From JARFVT01 sp036677425 (lineage in GTDB: Bacteria > Pseudomonadota > Alphaproteobacteria > UBA8366 > Aestuariispiraceae), in the NCBI GenBank assembly GCA_036677425.1, contig JARFVT010000013.1, positions 1,240,001 through 1,304,000 on the forward strand: a DNA stretch of 64,000 bases. Reading direction: 5' to 3'. The position numbers were made by a program, and so were the translations under genes. Below the pieces are notes generated by a model. The model saw nothing but the letters and a program-made list of their open reading frames with translations, did not search any database and was not told the DNA's origin. Numbering within the stretch: position 1 is the first letter of the stretch; every line of letters starts with the position of its first letter. Positions 26,543 to 34,744 of this stretch are shown here, piece by piece.

Positions 26543-27675
26543 TAATTTACCTCTGATATATTATTTTTATTATATATCATCACCATATAAATATATGATT
26601 TTTCAATCCACGGCTTTGACATATATGCTAATGCGCCAGAAAATAAAATGATCAAACCTTGAATAACAATAACCATTTCTTTAGTTATTTTTGGCATTTC
26701 AAATGCCAATTCTGCGCCGCCTTGATAAAGAACGCCAAATAATAAACTGGCGATAATTATACCAACAGGGTGATTGCGTCCCATCAATGATACGGCAATG
26801 CCAGTAAAACCATAACCAGCGGTGAAATTAAGTAATAATTTATGATGCACACCCATTATTTCATTAAAACCGACAAAACCCGCCAAGCCACCAGAAATGC
26901 ACATGGTTATAATAATAATAGATTTTGGCTGCATACCAGCGTAAATTGCTGCGGATTGACTAAACCCCACCGTACGCAATGAATATCCCCATCTGGTTCG
27001 CCAGATAAACAGCCATAATAAAACACAACATATCAAGGCCCAGATGAATGACATATTCAACGGCGTTCTGGTTATTTCAAACCCAAACCACAGGGCCATT
27101 TCATGGGCGAATGGCAGCCATGCACTATTATTAAAAACCTTGCTTTGTGGCGACATTTGCCCCGGTTCAATAAGAATATTAACAAGCAAATAAACCATCA
27201 ATGCCGATGCGATAAAATTAAACATAATAGTGGTGATAACAATATGGCTGCCACGGTGTGCCTGTAAATATGCAGGGATAAATGCCCATTCAGCACCAAA
27301 TAATGCGCCCGATAAAATCCCGATTGGCAATAACATAATAAACGGCATGCTATCGCCAAAAGCCAACATGGAAAGACCGACACCAAGCCCGCCGATATAT
27401 GCCTGTCCCTCGCCACCAATATTAAATAACCCCGCATGAAAAGCGATTGAAACCGCAAGGCCAGTGAAAATAAAATTAGTGGTATAATAAAGCGTATATC
27501 CTAAACCACCATCAAAAATAAACGCCCCCATTATCATTATTTTAACTGCATCAATCGGATTTTCACCAATTAACATAATAATTAATCCCGAGACAAATAA
27601 GGCGAGTAAAATATTAATAAATGGAATAAGCCCAATATCAACCCATTGCGGTATTTCTAATTTTGCTTGGCTCAT
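26542..27675 (-). CDS. Nucleoside ABC transporter permease (NupP-like)
   Basis: This 377-residue polytopic membrane protein has FHAGLFNIGGEGQAYIGGLG and YSLRTVGFSQSAAIYAGM, both hallmarks of the first permease of BmpA-type nucleoside importers. It overlaps the ATPase gene by 4 bp and the second permease by 1 bp, indicating tight translational coupling. Confidence 0.88.
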   Translation of the reverse strand: MSQAKLEIPQWVDIGLIPFINILLALFVSGLIIMLIGENPIDAVKIMIMGAFIFDGGLGYTLYYTTNFIFTGLAVSIAFHAGLFNIGGEGQAYIGGLGVGLSMLAFGDSMPFIMLLPIGILSGALFGAEWAFIPAYLQAHRGSHIVITTIMFNFIASALMVYLLVNILIEPGQMSPQSKVFNNSAWLPFAHEMALWFGFEITRTPLNMSFIWALICCVLLWLFIWRTRWGYSLRTVGFSQSAAIYAGMQPKSIIIITMCISGGLAGFVGFNEIMGVHHKLLLNFTAGYGFTGIAVSLMGRNHPVGIIIASLLFGVLYQGGAELAFEMPKITKEMVIVIQGLIILFSGALAYMSKPWIEKSYIYMVMIYNKNNISEVN

Positions 27676-29318
27676 ATATTTGCCTCAATTTGCGTGGCAT
27701 TATCGTTAAGTATAATATCTGGAACAGCCATATCCATATTTTCACCCGCCATCATTAGACCTAATTTTTGTGCATTGGCATCATCAGGGGAAATCTCACC
27801 AACTATCCGCCCGTCAAACATTACCAATATACGATCGCTAAGCGACATTATTTCTTCTAATTCGACAGATATTAATAATATGGCGCAACCAGCATCACGC
27901 ATGGATATTAATTGTTGATGAATGAATTCTATTGCGCCAATATCGACACCTCTGGTTTGTTGTCCAACAAGCAATATATCTGGCTGTTTTCCCATTTCGC
28001 GAGCAAGAATAATTTTTTGTTGATTGCCACCAGAAAAATTTGCCGATTTTAAATAAGGATCATGCGGCCTTATATCAAAATCTGTCATCATTTCATTGCA
28101 ATCATCGGTGATATTATTATAATTTTGCAAAATATTATTATTATACTTTTTATCTGATTGATAGCCTAAAATAATTGAATCACGCGCATCAAATGCCGTC
28201 ACCAAGCCCAATTTATGTCTGTCCTCAGGCACATGATTTAATCGCATTTGCCGCATTTTTTCTGGATTAAATGAGTGATTTCTATCAATTTCACAGCCAT
28301 TAATATTAATACTGCCTGTTGTTGGTTTTGATATACCAGATAAAATTTCTAAAAGTTGACTTTGCCCATTGCCAGAAACACCAGCAATGCCAACAATTTC
28401 ACCTGCATGCACCGTTAAATTAATATCATCAAGGCGTGTTGTACCATGGCGATCTTTAACTCCAAGGCCATTAGTTGATAACATAATTTTGCCCAATTTT
28501 GCGGGTGATTTATCAATATCAAGCCGCACTTTACGCCCAACCATCAATTCCGCCAATTCCATGGAATTGGTATCGCTGGTTTTACGATGCGCCACCATTT
28601 TACCTTGGCGCATGACCGAAACATTATCGGTTATATCCATAATTTCTCGTAATTTATGGGTAATTAAAATTATGCTAACGCCTTGATTCTTTAATGATTT
28701 TAAAATATAGAACAGCTTATCGGCTTCTTGTGGCGTTAAAACACCCGTTGGCTCGTCCAAAATTAATATATTTGCACCGCGATATAATGCCTTAAGAATT
28801 TCTACCCGTTGTTGTTCGCCCACAGGAATATCACTTATTAAGCTATCTGGATCAACATGTAACCCATATTCTTTTTCTAACCTTGATAATTCAGCCCTTG
28901 CGTCATTGATGCTTTTATTAATAAGCGCACCAGATTCCGCGCCAAGCATAATATTTTCCAGCACACTAAATGTATCGATCAGCATAAAATGTTGATGTAC
29001 CATGCCGATACCAGCAGATATTGCATCACTGGAATTTTTTATATTAATTTGCTTGCCATCAATTTCTATAATTCCGCTATCTGCCTCGTAAAAGCCGTAA
29101 AGTATGCTCATCAAGGTTGATTTTCCAGCACCATTTTCGCCAACAATACCGTGGATGCTGCCCTTGGATACATTAATTGATATATTATCATTGGCAAGCA
29201 CTGCACCAAATGATTTTGTTATATTTGAAAGCTTTATCGCAGGATTGGGAGAAGCAATTGCCTCCCCCTCATTATTGTTTAGATTATAATTAAATTTATT
29301 TTTATAAGTTTTTCCCAT
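27672..29318 (-). CDS. Nucleoside ABC transporter ATP-binding protein (two ABC domains)
   Basis: This 548-residue protein has two fused ABC domains. The first has Walker A GENGAGKSTL (about 55-65), signature PVGEQQRVEIL, and Walker B ILILDEPTGVLTP. The second has a degenerate Walker A (GVSGNGQSQLLE) but a good signature SGGNQQKIILAREM. One weakened site is normal for sugar/nucleoside-type ATPases of this family (NupO, RbsA-like). It is 22 bp after the binding-protein gene. Confidence 0.9.
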   Translation of the reverse strand: MGKTYKNKFNYNLNNNEGEAIASPNPAIKLSNITKSFGAVLANDNISINVSKGSIHGIVGENGAGKSTLMSILYGFYEADSGIIEIDGKQINIKNSSDAISAGIGMVHQHFMLIDTFSVLENIMLGAESGALINKSINDARAELSRLEKEYGLHVDPDSLISDIPVGEQQRVEILKALYRGANILILDEPTGVLTPQEADKLFYILKSLKNQGVSIILITHKLREIMDITDNVSVMRQGKMVAHRKTSDTNSMELAELMVGRKVRLDIDKSPAKLGKIMLSTNGLGVKDRHGTTRLDDINLTVHAGEIVGIAGVSGNGQSQLLEILSGISKPTTGSININGCEIDRNHSFNPEKMRQMRLNHVPEDRHKLGLVTAFDARDSIILGYQSDKKYNNNILQNYNNITDDCNEMMTDFDIRPHDPYLKSANFSGGNQQKIILAREMGKQPDILLVGQQTRGVDIGAIEFIHQQLISMRDAGCAILLISVELEEIMSLSDRILVMFDGRIVGEISPDDANAQKLGLMMAGENMDMAVPDIILNDNATQIEANI

Positions 29319-29340
29319 ATGAAAAGTTTACAAATATAGT

Positions 29341-30372
29341 TTAATATGGGCAAGCATTATCGCTAAAATAATCATGAACAATAATTTTGCCAGCAATAAT
29401 ATCATCTTTTGCTTTATTTACTGCAGCTTCCATTTCTGCGGTTATAAGCGAACGGTTATTATCATCCAATGCCCAATCAACCCCACCTTCGGCAAGGCCA
29501 AGGGCATTAATACCAGCGGTAAATTTACCAGCTTTGGAATCTTTAAAGACATTATATGACGCTACATCAACACGTTTTAACATTGATGTTAAAATAGTTC
29601 CAGGATGAATATGGTTTTGGTTAGAATCTACGCCAATTGCCAATTTACCATTGTCTTTTGCAGTTTGTAAAACACCAATACCCGTAACACCCGCAGCTGC
29701 GAAAACAACATCAACACCACGATCGAACTGGCCTTTAGTAAGTTCAGAACCACGCGCAGGATCATTCCATGCCGCTGGCGTTGTACCAGTCATATTTTGT
29801 ATGACTTCGACATTTTTATCGCTATATTGTGCGCCTTGAGCGTAGCCACAGGCAAATTTACGAATAAGCGGCACATCCATGCCACCTATAAAGCCAACCT
29901 TATTGGTTTTAGAAGCCATTTGCGCCAATAATCCCATAAGAAATGAACCCTCATGTTCTTTAAAAACGATAGAACGCACATTTGGTAAATCAACCACCAT
30001 ATCGACCAATGCAAAATTAACATCGGGAAATTCTTTTGCCACTGTTTCAATAGCTTGAGCTTGACCAAAACCTATACCTAATACAGGGTTTGATCCACGT
30101 TGCGCCATCCTGCGTATTGCTTGTTCGCGTTGTGTTTCGTTTGTTACTTCAAACTCACGATATGTATCGCCAGTTTCCGCCTTGAATTTTTCAATACCGT
30201 TATAAACTCCTTCGTTAAATGATTTATCAAATTTACCACCCAAGTCAAAAACAACAGCAGGTGAAAAATTATTATTTTCTTCTTCGGCATTAACTTCATT
30301 ATAATTATATGTGTAAGAACCAGTAATAACCAATATAGCAGTTACGGCAATCAAAGCAGATTTAATTTTCAT
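29341..30372 (-). CDS. BMP-family nucleoside-binding periplasmic protein
   Basis: This 343-residue protein has a signal peptide (about 1-29, ending VNA) without a lipobox Cys, so it is likely soluble in the periplasm. It has Bmp-family landmarks: VFDLGGKFDKSFNEGVYNGI, FALVDMVVDLPNVRSIVFKE, KVGFIGGMDVPLIRKFACGY and VDVVFAAAGVTGIG. It delivers nucleosides to the adjacent permeases. It is the first gene of the operon, and the promoter should lie in 30373-30558. Confidence 0.9.
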   Translation of the reverse strand: MKIKSALIAVTAILVITGSYTYNYNEVNAEEENNNFSPAVVFDLGGKFDKSFNEGVYNGIEKFKAETGDTYREFEVTNETQREQAIRRMAQRGSNPVLGIGFGQAQAIETVAKEFPDVNFALVDMVVDLPNVRSIVFKEHEGSFLMGLLAQMASKTNKVGFIGGMDVPLIRKFACGYAQGAQYSDKNVEVIQNMTGTTPAAWNDPARGSELTKGQFDRGVDVVFAAAGVTGIGVLQTAKDNGKLAIGVDSNQNHIHPGTILTSMLKRVDVASYNVFKDSKAGKFTAGINALGLAEGGVDWALDDNNRSLITAEMEAAVNKAKDDIIAGKIIVHDYFSDNACPY

Positions 30373-30461
30373 TATTATTCCTTATTCAAACTATAGATTT
30401 TTAATATTGATATTGAGTTGAGTTGATTTAGAATGATATAGTATTTTTTCATATCATAAAA

Positions 30462-30506
30462 TATCATATCAACATAATAACAGAAATTATCATATCAACA
30501 TAATAA
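30462..30506. repeat. 19-bp direct repeat upstream of the nucleoside operon
   Basis: tatcatatcaacataataa occurs at 30462-30480 and 30488-30506, 26 bp apart. It lies about 90-135 bp before the bmp-family gene start, where a repressor or activator could bind in tandem. It may be only a slippage duplication. Confidence 0.6.
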
Positions 30507-30558
30507 AAATAATTATTATTTATAAATATTAATATCACTAAGAATAACTAAATATTTT

Positions 30559-32226
30559 TTACCTTATAGACAATAAAAAACCCTCAACCTGAGATTGCAA
30601 TTTTTCAGATTGAGTAGACAATTGCTCTGCTGAATGCAAAACATTAGAAGATGCTTCTCCTGATTTTTTAGTTGCATTAGATACAGAGGTTATATTATCG
30701 CTCACATCTGCGATAGAGACAGCGACACGACTTACGCTTGATGATATTTCTTGTGTTGCTGCTGATTGCTCTTCAACCGCGGCTGAAATCATCACTGATA
30801 TACCATCAATTTTCTCTACATGCTGGGAGATAGTACGAATAGCATTCACTGCATCATTGGCAATATTTTGAATTGATAGTATTTGATTTGAAATCTCATC
30901 AGTTGCCTTTGCCGTTTGATTTGCAAGCGATTTAACCTCATTTGCAACAACAGCAAAACCTTTACCAGCCTCCCCAGCTCTCGCAGATTCGATGGTTGCA
31001 TTTAGGGCAAGTAAATTTGTTTGTTCGGCAATATCTTGTATAAGACTTATTACATCACCAATTTTTTGTGCTTCATCGGTCAAGCTTGCAACGGTTATAT
31101 CCGTTTGTTTTGCAGCATCAACTGTTGATTTAATTATTATAGTAGATTCAGAAACCTGCTTCGATATCTCGGTGATTGATGCGCTAAGCTGTTCTGATGC
31201 GGCGGCGACTGCCTCAACGCCAGATAATGCATCATCAGCAAAATTTGATGCAATATTTGATTCTTCACTAGTTTTACTGGCTATTTGGCTTAATGATGCC
31301 GCATTTTCCGTAAGTCCAGACGATGATTCTTGCACCGATAAAACTATGCCGCCAATTGCATCTTCAAAAACATTAGCCAGTTCATCCATTTTTTGCTTAT
31401 TTTCCTGTTCGTTTTTTATTTCCAAGGCCTCCCGTTCATTACGTAGGCTTTCAATACGAACTGCATTCTCCTTAAAAACACTGAGCGAACTTGCCATTGC
31501 CCCCATTTCATCGCGTTTATTAATTATTGGAATTTCTAAAACAATACTACCATTAGCCAAAATTGTCATAGCATTATTCATATTTGTTAATGGCGATATA
31601 ATAATTTTTTGTATTGCCAAGGAAATTAAAATAATAAGCAAAGCCATTAATCCAATCGCCAACCCTGTTTGAAAAATAGCATCCGATAATATTTCAGAAT
31701 TTATCATATTAAAATCCCAAACAACTACTAATATTCCAACTGGTTTTGTTGATTTTCCAAAGAAACTTGGTGTAGCGATCCATTGTTGATTATTTTTAAA
31801 AATTTGTATGTTTTCATTACTTTTAAGAGAAGATTTTACAATATCAGGCGTTGTTTCGGGTAAATTAATCAATATTTTATCAGATAAATATTTATAACTA
31901 ATATTACCGTCAACCCCATATACTAAAACCATAGCAACGTTAGAGTTATCTGGACTAGATACGCCGTCATGAGCAAGTTTTATAGTAGCTATTTTTTTAA
32001 ACTTTATTGCACCACCTATTTGTCCAGCAATAAGGGTGGTAATGTCATAATTAGACTGTAAAACTTTACTATTAATTTTCTTTGATGTCGATGATTCACC
32101 AATGAATATTAATATACCAAAAACAACTATCGAGCATATAGTTAATGCAACGATTAGCTTCTTTTTTATTGACCAAAAACCAATCAAACTTTGATCATTA
32201 AGCTTATTGTCAATTAATTCAGACAT
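30559..32226 (-). CDS. Methyl-accepting chemotaxis protein
   Basis: ATG at 32226 has GGGGG just upstream and gives 555 residues; the frame extends four codons to 32238. TM1 lies near 22-42 and TM2 near 180-205, flanking a small periplasmic sensor. Then come HAMP and the signalling hairpin IAEQTNLLALNATIESARAGEAGKGFAVVANEV. No CheR-binding pentapeptide is visible at the C-terminus. It is 45 bp downstream of a secreted sensor-domain gene and may work with it. Confidence 0.92.
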   Translation of the reverse strand: MSELIDNKLNDQSLIGFWSIKKKLIVALTICSIVVFGILIFIGESSTSKKINSKVLQSNYDITTLIAGQIGGAIKFKKIATIKLAHDGVSSPDNSNVAMVLVYGVDGNISYKYLSDKILINLPETTPDIVKSSLKSNENIQIFKNNQQWIATPSFFGKSTKPVGILVVVWDFNMINSEILSDAIFQTGLAIGLMALLIILISLAIQKIIISPLTNMNNAMTILANGSIVLEIPIINKRDEMGAMASSLSVFKENAVRIESLRNEREALEIKNEQENKQKMDELANVFEDAIGGIVLSVQESSSGLTENAASLSQIASKTSEESNIASNFADDALSGVEAVAAASEQLSASITEISKQVSESTIIIKSTVDAAKQTDITVASLTDEAQKIGDVISLIQDIAEQTNLLALNATIESARAGEAGKGFAVVANEVKSLANQTAKATDEISNQILSIQNIANDAVNAIRTISQHVEKIDGISVMISAAVEEQSAATQEISSSVSRVAVSIADVSDNITSVSNATKKSGEASSNVLHSAEQLSTQSEKLQSQVEGFLLSIR

Positions 32227-32282
32227 ACCAGCCCCCATATTTAACTGTATAATTTAATTACTTATTGCTATAAAATTTATTT

Positions 32283-32864
32283 TTATTGTAACATCTCTAC
32301 ATTCAAACCAATGGTAATTGCGCCAATAGCCTTGCCAGATGCATCAACAACACTAAGACTTAATTGTGATTGATATGTTTGTGTAGATTCGTCTAACTCC
32401 ACATCACTAATATCAATCGCACCAGCGCCATTTTTATATGTATTCTGCCATTTTCCTTCATCACCCTGCCAATAATCACTGGTAATTTGACTTTGACCAA
32501 CATTTAGACCTTTGTTATCCATAACAAATATTTCTGTTATTAATCCGCCTGCGGCATATTCTTTAGATTTTAAAAATGTTGAAATATAACGCCCCAATAA
32601 TTCATTGATAAATGGTTGATCTGATGCAGAGCTTTCCGCACGCCATTTTTTATCAAGCGCATCAATATCACCTTGGCTTAAATTTTCATTGGCGGTATTT
32701 TGTGCAACGACAGCATCAATAATAACAGGATCAGACAGCCAAACATGTATTTCATCTGCATATGCAGAAATTTTAGCGTCAAATTCGCCAGCAGAAACAG
32801 TATTTATAGTTAAAGTCATAAAAAAAATAGAAAAAATAGCAGCATAAATTTTATTAATTTTCAT
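32283..32864 (-). CDS. Secreted Cache/PDC-like sensor domain protein
   Basis: This 193-residue protein has a cleavable signal peptide (about 1-25, NTVSA) and no membrane anchor. The rest resembles a single PDC/Cache sensor: helical start, GLITEIFVMDNKGLNVGQSQ, TSDYWQGDEGKWQ, SLSVVDASGKAIGAITIGLNVE. Such standalone periplasmic sensors occur beside chemoreceptors and cyclases. The neighbouring MCP on the same strand suggests a two-part receptor. This role is inferred. Confidence 0.72.
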   Translation of the reverse strand: MKINKIYAAIFSIFFMTLTINTVSAGEFDAKISAYADEIHVWLSDPVIIDAVVAQNTANENLSQGDIDALDKKWRAESSASDQPFINELLGRYISTFLKSKEYAAGGLITEIFVMDNKGLNVGQSQITSDYWQGDEGKWQNTYKNGAGAIDISDVELDESTQTYQSQLSLSVVDASGKAIGAITIGLNVEMLQ

Positions 32865-33001
32865 TGATAAACTCCAAAATAAAAGATTTTATAATTATTA
32901 AAAATCATGGGATGCTATTATAAATATAACCAATAACATGACCATAGAAACAATTATATTAAAATAACAATATGTAAATCAAGGCATTTATGCAAAATAT
33001 C

Positions 33002-34324
33002 TTAAAATAGAATTAATAATTGTAAATCAGCAACATTTGTACCTGTAGAGCCAGTTATAATAAGATCGCCAGCAACCATTAACGAATTATAAGAATCATT
33101 ATTATTTAAAGATTCATTCGCAACAAAACCAGCATTATCAATGCGTTCTATGCTAAATGGATCAACCACTGCGCCCGCCGCATTGGTTGGACCATCGCGA
33201 CCGTCTGTGCCGCCGCTAAGCAATATCCAGCGATTGGGTAAATCATACAATTTTGCATTTATAGCAAAGGCCAGTGCAAATTCTTGATTGCGTCCACCCT
33301 TACCATTACTATTACCATTTAAAGTAACCGTTGTTTCACCACCAGCGACAATGATTAATGGGGTATGATCTAATTTATTTTTTAATTTATTTTTTGCTAT
33401 AATAACAAGGTTTTTAGCGGCAATTTTTGCTTCACCACAAATTGGATCATATAAAATTTCAACATTATAATTTTTAGAAATTGCCATCTCAGCCATTGCA
33501 TGGATGTATTTTGAATTTGATCCAATCAAATAGTTATCTATTGAGTTTAATTTACCATTATTTTTGACTTTAGTTTTTTCTGTTTTTTTAATTAAGATTT
33601 TTTTTACTGAGTTGGGCATCTTATTCCATATTTGTTTTTTCTTTAAAATATTAATAGCATGACCATAGTTATTATTTTCTAAGACAGTAATTCCACTTGC
33701 AATTGAACCTAGATCATCACCAATAACATCGGATAGAATCAATGATATGACATTTGCAGGGCTTGCCATTTTTGCTAAACCTCCGCCTTTTAGCTGTGAT
33801 AAAGATTTACGGATAATATTAATATCATTTATATTACAGCCGCTGGCCAATAATTTATCGGTTATATTTATTTTATCTTCAAGGCTAATTCCATCAGATG
33901 GTAATGGCAACATAGCCGATGCGCCGCCGCTAATTAACATTAATAATGTCTGGCCTTGAGTTAATGACCTTGCAAGGTTAGCAATTTTTCTTGCTGCATC
34001 AAGCCCATTTTTATCAGGCAATGGATGCCCGGCAGACATAATATCGACATCAGAAAATGGTATAAAATTTTCAATATTTGTAACAATAATTGGCATTATT
34101 ATCATATTTTTATTGGAAAGAACTGGCAATGCTCCACGCATCATTTTAACACCAGCTTTGCCAACAGCAACAACCGCGGTTTCATTGAAAATATCAGGAT
34201 TACTTGTAAATAATTCACTTAACTTGCCATTAACTGCTACCTCAGGATCAGCAGCAGCAATGCCAGCTTTAAAAATATCAATTGCAATATTACGATATTC
34301 TTTAATATTATTTTCTAAATTCAT
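33002..34324 (-). CDS. Glycerate 2-kinase (MOFRL family)
   Basis: This 440-residue enzyme phosphorylates D-glycerate to 2-phosphoglycerate. It has the GckA/TtuD N-terminal domain (AVGKAGVKMMRGA, MSAGHPLPDKNG, LISGGASAMLPLP, SQLKGGGLAK, SDVIGDDLGSIASG) and the C-terminal MOFRL domain (VAGGETTVTLNGN-GKGGRNQEFALAFA, LLSGGTDGRDGPTNAAGA). It stands alone between the sensor gene and tRNA-Ser. Family membership is secure. Hydroxypyruvate reductase is an old misnomer for it. Confidence 0.9.
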   Translation of the reverse strand: MNLENNIKEYRNIAIDIFKAGIAAADPEVAVNGKLSELFTSNPDIFNETAVVAVGKAGVKMMRGALPVLSNKNMIIMPIIVTNIENFIPFSDVDIMSAGHPLPDKNGLDAARKIANLARSLTQGQTLLMLISGGASAMLPLPSDGISLEDKINITDKLLASGCNINDINIIRKSLSQLKGGGLAKMASPANVISLILSDVIGDDLGSIASGITVLENNNYGHAINILKKKQIWNKMPNSVKKILIKKTEKTKVKNNGKLNSIDNYLIGSNSKYIHAMAEMAISKNYNVEILYDPICGEAKIAAKNLVIIAKNKLKNKLDHTPLIIVAGGETTVTLNGNSNGKGGRNQEFALAFAINAKLYDLPNRWILLSGGTDGRDGPTNAAGAVVDPFSIERIDNAGFVANESLNNNDSYNSLMVAGDLIITGSTGTNVADLQLLILF

Positions 34325-34374
34325 TTATATTTTGTACCATTAAATATTATTCAATTATAAACCGTTATAAAATA

Positions 34375-34410
34375 TAATATATCCAAATATAATAATATAT
34401 CCAAATATAA
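34375..34410. repeat. Perfect 2 x 18-bp tandem duplication, intergenic
   Basis: taatatatccaaatataa occurs at 34375-34392 and 34393-34410, just before the tRNA-Ser promoter. Confidence 0.85.
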
Positions 34411-34439
34411 AGTTTATTAGATATATTTTAAAAAAATTA

Positions 34440-34467
34440 TTGACCTATCGTTACAGTTAGCTATAAC
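34440..34467 (+). promoter_or_regulatory. tRNA-Ser promoter
   Basis: TTGACC (34440-34445), 16 bp, then TATAAC (34462-34467), with TTAGC immediately before the -10 box. The start would be near 34474, about 40 bp before the tRNA. Its layout is nearly that of the promoter inside the CRISPR repeat. Confidence 0.7.
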
Positions 34468-34513
34468 CCTAAATAGTGATTAACCAACGGTGCGGTAACG
34501 CATAACATCTTAT

Positions 34514-34603
34514 GGAGCGATGGCAGAGTGGTCGAATGCACCGGTCTTGAAAACCGACGAGGGTTAACGCCCTCCCAGGGTTCGAATCCCTGCTCCTCCG
34601 CCA
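34514..34603 (+). tRNA. tRNA-Ser(UGA)
   Basis: The 90-nt gene has anticodon TGA in loop CTTGAAA, a long variable arm (GAGGGTTAACGCCCTC), T-loop TTCGAAT, and encoded CCA. The acceptor 5' strand GGAGCGA does not pair fully with the 3' strand CTCCTCC: positions 5 and 7 mismatch and 6 is G-U. The anticodon stem has a C-A pair at its outer end. It may still work, but the pairing is weaker than usual. Confidence 0.9.
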
Positions 34604-34744
34604 CTACCCTTTTAATATATTTATTTATCAATAGGTTGGTGTTAGTTTTAGTCTCACAATTTTTAGGATGCTTAAAAAGTGGGACTTTTTTATTATCTAT
34701 AAAATTTCAAATCAATATAAAATTCAATTATCAGGGGAAATAAA

